From NCBI GenBank assembly GCA_026119935.1, contig JALRMH010000068.1:62001-126000 (forward strand): DNA of 64,000 nucleotides, given 5' to 3'. The notes under the pieces were generated by a model. It saw nothing but the letters and a program-made list of their open reading frames with translations, made no database searches and had not been told where the DNA came from. Position 1 is the first letter of the stretch. Each line of letters opens with the position of its first letter. The stretch is from Endothia cerciana (Eukaryota > Ascomycota > Sordariomycetes > Diaporthales > Cryphonectriaceae). This document shows positions 57,820-64,000 of the stretch, piece after piece. Both the position numbers and the translations under genes were made by a program.

Positions 57820-59203
57820 CTTTGCGTTGAATTCTATGATGCATCAGCTTAAGACCCAGTATCCAGGCTGCAGTAGATACCTGGCTATAGGGCGCCCGAC
57901 CCACCGATCAAAGTCCAGCTAGGACTTGTTTCTGATGTGGAGGCTTCCGGGTGGTTGGAATGGAGTTGATGCCTTGAAGAGGTTTATTGACGGACTAACC
58001 GAGGAGATACGGCTAAGTAAGGAGGAGGTGTGGGTAAGCTGAGACTTTGTAGAAGCTTGGACATGATCTCAAATGATGAACGAAGAAAGGCCACAGCTAA
58101 ACTCAACCAGATAACTTCGTGTAAAGGACGCAATCCTGTCCCAGCTTGGATGGGAATTTTGCCCCGTCATAGTGCCACTAGCTGATATTACAACTGGCGG
58201 GCCTCCTGCAGTCTCGAATTCCATAGATGCAGATCTCGTTGCCGTTAGGTCGTTCTCGTGCAGACACACGACTTCTTCGGAATGGCAGGTTGTCCAGCCG
58301 TGGATGGATTGGCTGGAGAACAAGCTTCAGGAATTTGTCTAGGCAATTATTGATATACGTGAATCATATCAGAAACACCTTACCCACATTGCCCAGCAGA
58401 TGAACCTACACTTAACAAACCCCTTGCCTAACTCGTTGCCATTAGGGCAAGAATGCGTTAAAAATAAAAAAACAAAAAAAAAACAATGAGACAAGGCAGC
58501 AATCTTCCAACGTTGGGGCTTGTCGTGATAGAGTGGATGCCGCCGGAGCAGATGTACCGACAGATACTGCTGCTCAGGGAGAAGATACTACAAGATACGA
58601 GACTACGCCCTTCCTGATTCAGCCGAGAAAGTGGAAGCAGTTATCTGTGGCGACCACTCGTGTGTCGGTCCATCCCGGAAAGCTATCCGAAAGGACTGGG
58701 GAACTTGAAGCAGCCGGAAATTGGTGTCGAGGACCTGGTCGAGAGATACTTCAGGAAGTGACGAAAACTGACGAGATATTCACCATCGTCAGCCTTCCTA
58801 CTAAGGAGCTGAAGACTCGACTTGAAGTGGCTGAGGAGAAATAATAGTGTGCCACATTGCAGATCACAGTATGAGTTCATATCGCATTCCACGTGTGTTC
58901 CCTTTGGAATGCAGTGTTGGTGGCGGCTTGAAGCATCACTCCCTTAACACTTTACCGTATCGTGAAGGGATTATGAATGACTTACTCTAGATTCCAGATC
59001 TATTGATTCCATGTCTTAGAATAAACTGAATGAAACCCCAAAGACCCCCTGAAGAATCTATCAAAAGCTGCGAGACCTGCTGTTCCGCTTGTAACTTATA
59101 TATACCATATACCTTTGATTGAGTGCCCAGCTGCTGCCCTATAGGCCCTCCACCTTAACATCATTCTCATTGTACCGTCCATCCTGTTTTCAAAGTAACC
59201 ATC
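57820..59203. other. Intergenic region
   Basis: No supportable gene. The plus-strand frame at 58533-58844 begins at GTG, not ATG, and has no motif. A-rich homopolymer stretches occur near 58460-58490. Confidence 0.55.
59097..59106 (+). promoter_or_regulatory. Possible TATA box of the 3CxxC gene
   Basis: TTATATATAC lies about 100 bp before the 59204 ATG and is a reasonable TATA position. This is weak evidence on its own. Confidence 0.35.
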
Positions 59204-59683
59204 ATGCCTTCCAAAGCCAAGTCAAAAGGCTGGGCTTTCTACCCTACTTTGCACGAGCATGTGTCGAACCTTCTCGGCAAAAACCAGCTTCATCTTAGCT
59301 TCTACCCGTCGGATAACACTACGACATGCGTTAAAGAACACGATACCTTCGTTATGGGCACGTTCAAATGCTGCAATCAGGCTTGCCCCTCGGACGGATG
59401 GCCGAGTTTGAAAATCCCTATTACGATACGTATGTACCTTGGGGCAAAGTACAACGCAAAGGTGTATTTTCAGCGCTGCAGACTATGCAAACGTATAGGC
59501 AGCCTTCTTTTAGATGAGGATTCCTACGCAGAGAGGGTTGCATATCGTCTCAAAAAATGGAACGGTGTAAAGATTGAACCAGGAAAATATTCACCGCAAG
59601 AAAAGAAGGGTCCACACAGGAGGGCCTTGTGCGAGGGCTGCAAGGTTGGCCGTTGCAGAGAATTGGAAACATATATCGGGTAG
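59204..59683 (+). CDS. 3CxxC-type zinc-binding protein
   Basis: A single exon gives 159 residues from the ATG at 59204 (MPSKAKSKGW). It has the order of Cys pairs of the zf-3CxxC family: TFKCCNQAC at about 54-61, FQRCRLCKR at about 90-98 and LCEGCKVGRC at about 140-150. Between them lies ITIRMYLGAKYNAKVYFQRC, which closely fits the family's R-x-Y-x-x-x-x-Y-N-A-x-V-Y-x-Q-R-C block. The zf-3CxxC domain is known from animal receptor-transporting proteins and from many uncharacterised fungal proteins, where it binds zinc; no fungal function is firmly known to me. The TATA-like element just upstream supports a real gene. Confidence 0.85.
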   Translation: MPSKAKSKGWAFYPTLHEHVSNLLGKNQLHLSFYPSDNTTTCVKEHDTFVMGTFKCCNQACPSDGWPSLKIPITIRMYLGAKYNAKVYFQRCRLCKRIGSLLLDEDSYAERVAYRLKKWNGVKIEPGKYSPQEKKGPHRRALCEGCKVGRCRELETYIG

Positions 59684-60965
59684 GAAGGATACCACTTTCA
59701 CTGGCCTCGCTTGACTGAGCTTTATGCATGTTTATTATACGAGTCTATCGGGATGGTCATCCTTACGGGAACATTACATCATCTAGGCAAGATGAAAATG
59801 GAAGACGAGAGGTATGAACATGTCAGAACACGGGGATTAGAGCTATAGAGCCAACTCTGGTGACCTTAATTTTCGTCCCTTCCAATGGCGAAACACCGGA
59901 GGTCCAGTCGCCCAGCCCGCGGCGCAAGTCGGGCACGGGCTGGGCGGCCGGAGGCCGACTGCAGTGACCGCTCTTGGTGGCATGAGAGTTCCCGTGGCTG
60001 TGTCATTCAGTACATCATGCCATATATGCTGATTAAGGGACTATGATGCAGCGGCATAAGGAGGAACTCGTACCTTTCAGACATGCCACGCGCTGTGAGT
60101 CGAAAATTCCTTGTACGTCTGATCCAGGTGGTCCTCGCCCGCGATGACCTCACATACCTGTTCAACCACGTCCTGTCGCTTCTCTTGCAGACGATGAGTC
60201 TCCTCTAACGCAAGCGTTGACTTCGGCTTCAAGGCTTCGATTGCCTCCTCCTGAGGTCAGGCTCTGGGGTGGAAATCAACGAGAAGACGTCTGAAGGTCG
60301 GGCTCTTTCAAGTACGACCACAACGCTCTCTGCAATAAACGGGCATCGTCTACATGTCAACTTACTAATCGCGATCTCTTGGACTACGGGGTATATTGAG
60401 CAGAAGCATAGTAGTATGTCCTGAAAAGGGCTGCCCGCGACTTTTAACCTGCATGATCTCGGTTGGTACGATGCAGTGGCTTCGTTTATGCTTAGTACTA
60501 CCTAGGTATCAACGGCTCTTCTTAGCTTGTTATAATAGGAAGAGAGAATTCATTTCAAGTAGCAGACATGTATGGCCCGCTGTCCTTTACACTACTGTAC
60601 TATGTAATGCTCGAGTCACTGGCGTGATTCTGAATTAAAGTGGGTTATCTGCGTCATTGTTACAATTGTGGATTGTGTGGCGACAAGACGACGATCATTA
60701 CGTTGTGACCGACTGCACGTCCACGTACCATAGTAGTAGGTAAATATGTCTGTAAGCTCAGAATTCCAATTTTTTTTCAAGCAGCACCTTAGATTTTTCA
60801 ACTTCTACCACATATCAATTGACATCAAGGAGACTTTTGTACACCGAAATATTCACTTAAACTTTTCACGAGATCGACGAACAAGATCACGACATATCCC
60901 AACAAAGACCTGACAACTTAAAGGACAATTCAATAGGCTCCGACAACGCCACTCGAAGGGACACA
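59684..60965. other. Intergenic region with GC-rich inverted repeat
   Basis: No protein-coding gene is supported. The stretch includes a GC-rich palindrome (59909-59946) and a short ATG frame at 60396-60638 with no motif. It lies between the 3CxxC gene and the disordered 182-aa protein, all on the plus strand. Confidence 0.5.
59909..59946. repeat. 11-bp perfect inverted repeat (hairpin)
   Basis: CGCCCAGCCCG (59909-59919) is followed by a 16-nt loop and its exact reverse complement CGGGCTGGGCG (59936-59946). An overlapping pair CAGTCG (59905-59910) / CGACTG (59956-59961) gives an alternative outer stem. The patch is much richer in G+C than its surroundings. Confidence 0.85.
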
Positions 60966-61514
60966 ATGGGAGCAGCCGATCGGCCCAAGTTCGAAGCCAT
61001 ATCGGGGCAGGCAGGCACACAACGCGGTGCGGACCGGGACTACGTCTTGTCAAAGGAGGAAGTGCGAAATCTGAGGAAACCAGGTCAGGCGCTCGTGCAT
61101 CATGAAGGGGTCGAGGAGCACCGAGACTTAGTGACACCCGCGCACTCGGCGGCCGAGAATGCTCGAAACTACGACGAAGCGCCTCCCAGTCAGCCTGGCC
61201 CCGACTACTCCGCAGGGAGGCCGGCTTTCACCAGAGGAGTCTCTGTGATGGACAACACAGCGTTGGTATCTGCAGAGCCTACACCTACCGTTGAGGACTC
61301 CAACCCTATGGCGGCTGCTTTTGTGAAGGGCACAGGAGGAGCCCGGCAGAGGGAATCATATCTACCGGATCTGGACATCAGGGATGCAGACGTGTATGGA
61401 TCCAATGCGTTCGAAGAGGAGCCAGAGCATGAGATTAATGCACACGACGAGCTCGGACCGACATTATCGCGTCAAGAGACCGAAAGGGGCACAGACAATC
61501 CTGACAGCTTGTAG
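60966..61514 (+). CDS. Disordered hypothetical protein, 182 aa
   Basis: I do not recognise a named family. The frame starts at the ATG at 60966 (MGAADRPKFEAIS) and reads 182 residues to a stop at 61514. It is Ala/Glu/Asp/Pro-rich with no membrane segment, signal peptide or Cys pair, and looks intrinsically disordered, with regular acidic patches (FEEEPEHEINAHDELG). Codon use and the sense-like composition over the full length favour a real gene over a chance frame. It sits 1.3 kb downstream of the 3CxxC gene and 660 bp upstream of the ATP-grasp gene, all on the plus strand. Confidence 0.6.
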   Translation: MGAADRPKFEAISGQAGTQRGADRDYVLSKEEVRNLRKPGQALVHHEGVEEHRDLVTPAHSAAENARNYDEAPPSQPGPDYSAGRPAFTRGVSVMDNTALVSAEPTPTVEDSNPMAAAFVKGTGGARQRESYLPDLDIRDADVYGSNAFEEEPEHEINAHDELGPTLSRQETERGTDNPDSL

Positions 61515-62177
61515 GGATGGTGAGAAATTCTGGTTCAGCTTGCCTATGACCTCACAGCACAGTGTATGGGGTACAAGTCAAATGTTGGCAAGAAAAGAAA
61601 GATATCATACCACTTCAAATGATGACCAGGTCTCCAAGATTAACACATGTAGTCAATTCGTGGGCATCACTGTTGTATCGAACCAACTCTCGGAAGAGTC
61701 GCTGAGGCGTGGCTGGGTTGAAATTGGACTGAGCGAGGTGAACATCCACCGACCGACCCGTCAGGCAATACGAAAAAAATAACAAATAAGTACCAATTCA
61801 AGAGACGAATGTTCTTAGCCCAATTATTCGAAGATGCTATAATTTCCAAAAACAAACGCCGACATCGGGGGAGACAACGCAATACTTGCTGACAGATATG
61901 CGGCTCTTTAGCGGTGAGTACAATGTCATCTCACACTCATCCTGAATCACCGTTTCTGGTCTCGTGCTTGACTACTGATGTTACTAGTGTACTCGTAGAT
62001 TACTCACATGATTTCGTCAGAAAGCATTGGCCCCCAGGCGAGGATTGTAATAAAAAGGGCGTTGGCAAACCCGCGCCCGAGGCTCCAGAGCTCACATAAA
62101 ACACGGCAGTCCCGTTCCCAGCTCTGTCCACTCTGAGTCGTTTTAAAGCCTCAGTTACAGCCTCGTCTACACAGACT
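61515..62177. other. Upstream region of the ATP-grasp gene
   Basis: About 660 bp between the disordered-protein gene and the ATP-grasp gene. The frames here overlap and are not convincing. Confidence 0.5.
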
Positions 62178-63599
62178 ATGCCTACAATGATAACGAGAAC
62201 TCCCAGTTTCACAGAATACCCTGGGCTGAACGACGCAGCCCTCGCAATGCAGCTCAAAGGAACCGCGCAACAGAATCACTTACCGCCAAAAGACAGGCCC
62301 AATATCATTCGCCTTGACACTACCTTGGCTGATCTCTACCGGGAGAATGGCATACCCGGTCCCTTCATCGTCACCATGTATTGCGTCTTCAGCCACATGG
62401 ACCTACATCCGGCATTCCCCCGCGAGCTCGTCTATCCCGAGGACGAGGAGCCCGTCCCGTACTCCGACAACGAGCTGGAGATTGCGAGGTTGAGGAGGGT
62501 CATTTTGGGCCTCAAGCCTCTGCGCAGAGCTTTTGGATTGGGCAACATGGATGTGGTCTTTTTCACCCCCAACATCACGGAGGCCGGGATGCATAAGGCC
62601 GTGTCGCAGCTGGCCCCGGATCAACGGCACCGACCAATAATCATAGATCTGGATGAAGGCAATCCATTTGAAAAGCTGAGGGAGGCCAGCAAGGGCAGGA
62701 AGCTACTTTTCTGGCGACCACAGGCGTGGATGGACGGCCACGACTGCCTCCTTGATCCGCGGGAGATGTTCGATGTCAACTCCAAAATGTTTCTCGTCAC
62801 ATCCGGAATCCACACGCCAAAGTCTGAGGTTCTCGATCTACAGTCTATCTGCCTCGACGATCAATCTTGCATCTTGCGGACCAGACCTCTCCCGTTCGTA
62901 GTCAAGCTCTGCCGGGCCGGCTGTGGCTTTGGCACGTTCATCGTCAAGACCGAGACGCAGAGAGAAGACATGGTTGCGTCGATGGCCATGTACAAAGCCC
63001 GCGGTACGACGGAGGTACTTCTATCGCAGTATATCGATCTCGTACTGGATTTGAGTGTTCATTTCGTCGTAGGGGCTCCTGGGACTGCTCACGATCGGAA
63101 CAACCCCTTAATTATGGGAATCACGGTCCAGACGCTCACCGCTGGTGGAAAATGGGCTGGCGGTCACATTGACTACAGCAGACAGGAAGAGCTCCAAAAG
63201 TTGATATGGGAGACTGTGCAGGATACCACTCGCAGACTGCCCGAGTCTTTCATGGGCTGGGCTGGTGTGGACATCGTGGCGGACATGGAGGGGAAGCAGT
63301 GGGTGGTCGACCTCAATGCCCGGTTCACAGGCTCTATGCCCATCTGCCTGATGTCTGGTCATTTCTGGGGGGAAAGGGGCCTGCCTTTGGCCCAATTCGC
63401 GGCTGTGGAATATCGCGGCTCGGCTGATGATATCTATAGCCGGCTACAGCCTCTGGTGGCGACCGGCCAGGTCGTTGTTACCGCGACGGCAGAGATTGGG
63501 AGTGACGACAACATGGCAGATGTCGTCTGGGGGGGCAAGGATACTGTAAATCTAGGAGAGGTTGGGGGTTGGATTAGAGATAGACTTGCGCAAGCATGA
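62178..63599 (+). CDS. ATP-grasp domain protein (solid-state-culture-specific type)
   Basis: A single exon gives 473 residues from the ATG at 62178 (MPTMITRTPSFTEYPG). The C-terminal half holds ATP-grasp features: a strand with the ATP-binding Lys (LPFVVKLCRAGCGFGTFIVK) near residue 240, an acidic strand (FMGWAGVDIVAD), and the metal-binding VVDLNARFTGSMP near 405, where Asp and Asn hold Mg. The N-terminal half (RRAFGLGNMDVVFFTPNITEAG; LEIARLRRVI) is the family-specific substrate part. The style is like a fungal ATP-grasp family first noticed as solid-state-culture-specific in Aspergillus, as I remember it. ATP-grasp enzymes join a carboxylate to an amine or thiol via an acyl phosphate, so it may make a peptide-like small molecule. 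The substrate is not known. No NRPS or partner enzyme is visible in the window. Confidence 0.82.
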   Translation: MPTMITRTPSFTEYPGLNDAALAMQLKGTAQQNHLPPKDRPNIIRLDTTLADLYRENGIPGPFIVTMYCVFSHMDLHPAFPRELVYPEDEEPVPYSDNELEIARLRRVILGLKPLRRAFGLGNMDVVFFTPNITEAGMHKAVSQLAPDQRHRPIIIDLDEGNPFEKLREASKGRKLLFWRPQAWMDGHDCLLDPREMFDVNSKMFLVTSGIHTPKSEVLDLQSICLDDQSCILRTRPLPFVVKLCRAGCGFGTFIVKTETQREDMVASMAMYKARGTTEVLLSQYIDLVLDLSVHFVVGAPGTAHDRNNPLIMGITVQTLTAGGKWAGGHIDYSRQEELQKLIWETVQDTTRRLPESFMGWAGVDIVADMEGKQWVVDLNARFTGSMPICLMSGHFWGERGLPLAQFAAVEYRGSADDIYSRLQPLVATGQVVVTATAEIGSDDNMADVVWGGKDTVNLGEVGGWIRDRLAQA

Positions 63600-63874
63600 C
63601 CGACATTACATAAATCAGACAGCCGTCCTACTTTCTTACACTTTACCTGGATTCCAGCTTATAGAAACGTGAGGATAGTTTTTTAGATACTCTAGGGGTC
63701 TCGTGGGATTCCCACGTCGTGAATTACTCCCTAGCATCATACCAATGTAACATCTTAAATTGTGATGAGTTTTCCCGAGGGCCGTCCTGCTTGGTCCCAG
63801 CTATTTCACTCGCAATCAGGCTGACCTAGGCATCTGAAGCTGAAAACCAAAAATGTTTACTCCAGGATCAGCGA
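63600..63874. other. Convergent intergenic region
   Basis: 275 bp between the ATP-grasp stop and the 3' end of a minus-strand gene at the right edge. No feature is seen. Confidence 0.5.
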
Positions 63875-64000
63875 TCAAGCCAATCCGGCAGCCTTCCGCA
63901 TGCGCGCCCTTTTTGCAACAGACCGAGCAGTAATAACATCCGCATCAAAAACCGACATAATACTCGGGTGACTAGACACTGCAGTCGCCCACTTGTAGAA
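63875..64000 (-). CDS. 3' end of a gene, possibly glutathione S-transferase (partial)
   Basis: On the minus strand the last 126 bases read 41 residues and a TGA with no interruption: FYKWATAVSSHPSIMSVF, then DADVITARSVAKRARMRKAAG, stop at 63877-63875. The frame is open at the window edge, so the 5' part lies outside. The W-x(n)-HPSI/V-x-x-V pattern followed by a basic Arg-rich helix resembles the C-terminal helix of fungal GSTs (or an EF1B-gamma-like domain), where a Trp precedes a P-S-V/I motif. With 41 residues the family call is tentative. It converges on the ATP-grasp gene. Confidence 0.5.
   Translation of the reverse strand, partial: FYKWATAVSSHPSIMSVFDADVITARSVAKRARMRKAAGLA

Noticed and set aside
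58533..58844. Plus-strand frame of 103 codons
   Set aside because: It starts at GTG, has no motif and no clear promoter.

Overview
The window looks like a 64-kb piece of a filamentous ascomycete nuclear genome (Pezizomycotina, probably Sordariomycetes; the class is inference). Genes are far apart and lie on both strands. They carry short GT..AG introns of roughly 40-130 bp, and their products are eukaryotic or typically fungal: 26S proteasome Rpt4, COP9 signalosome subunit 4, a HET-domain protein, a secreted CVNH lectin, microsomal P450s, a cytochrome b5-FMN dehydrogenase and a dynamin-like GTPase. There are no bacterial operons, rRNA genes or CRISPR arrays, and no intact transposon was recognised.

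Layout. 1-5 kb: gene-free DNA with simple repeats. 5.0-5.7 kb: secreted CVNH protein (+). 6.4-7.75 kb: RPT4 (-), with a 19-bp tandem repeat upstream. 8.8-11.6 kb: large F-box protein (-). 13.5-14.3 kb: unrecognised, possibly decaying two-exon gene (-). 14.3-23.3 kb: almost empty, with one small Cys-rich peptide gene at 17.3 kb and a hexamer repeat at 19.1 kb. 23.4-25.5 kb: P450 pseudogene (+). 26.3-27.5 kb: CSN4 (+). 27.9-29.0 kb: SGNH hydrolase (-). 31.0-32.75 kb: intact three-exon P450 (-). 35.9-37.0 kb: NAD(P)-binding SDR-like protein (+). 37.4-38.3 kb: PNPOx-like flavin protein (-). 39.7-41.5 kb: cytochrome b5-FMN 2-hydroxyacid dehydrogenase (+). 42.3-44.8 kb: HET-domain gene with several frameshifts (+). 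45.8-46.8 kb: DUF1275 membrane protein (-). 47.4-48.3 kb: aldo/keto reductase pseudogene (-). 49.2-55.0 kb: FAD monooxygenase (-), MFS transporter (+) and acyl-CoA dehydrogenase (+), a likely co-regulated metabolic group. 55.5-57.8 kb: dynamin-like GTPase (-). 59.2 kb: 3CxxC zinc protein (+). 61.0 kb: disordered protein (+). 62.2-63.6 kb: ATP-grasp enzyme (+). Right edge: the 3' end of a further gene (-), possibly a glutathione S-transferase.

How the genes fit together. RPT4, CSN4 and the F-box protein all belong to the ubiquitin-proteasome system but are separated by kilobases, so they are probably neighbours by chance. The best candidate for a working unit is 49.2-55.0 kb: the monooxygenase and transporter are divergent across an 844-bp shared promoter region and the acyl-CoA dehydrogenase follows the transporter, which suggests uptake or export plus oxidation of one substrate class. 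The window also carries decayed accessory genes (P450, HET, aldo/keto reductase). No convincingly new multi-gene system can be proven from the sequence alone. The least understood intact genes are the ATP-grasp enzyme and the two small proteins upstream of it.

Exon borders were placed by eye from reading-frame continuity and GT/AG sites. Family names rest on recognised motifs, not on a database search.
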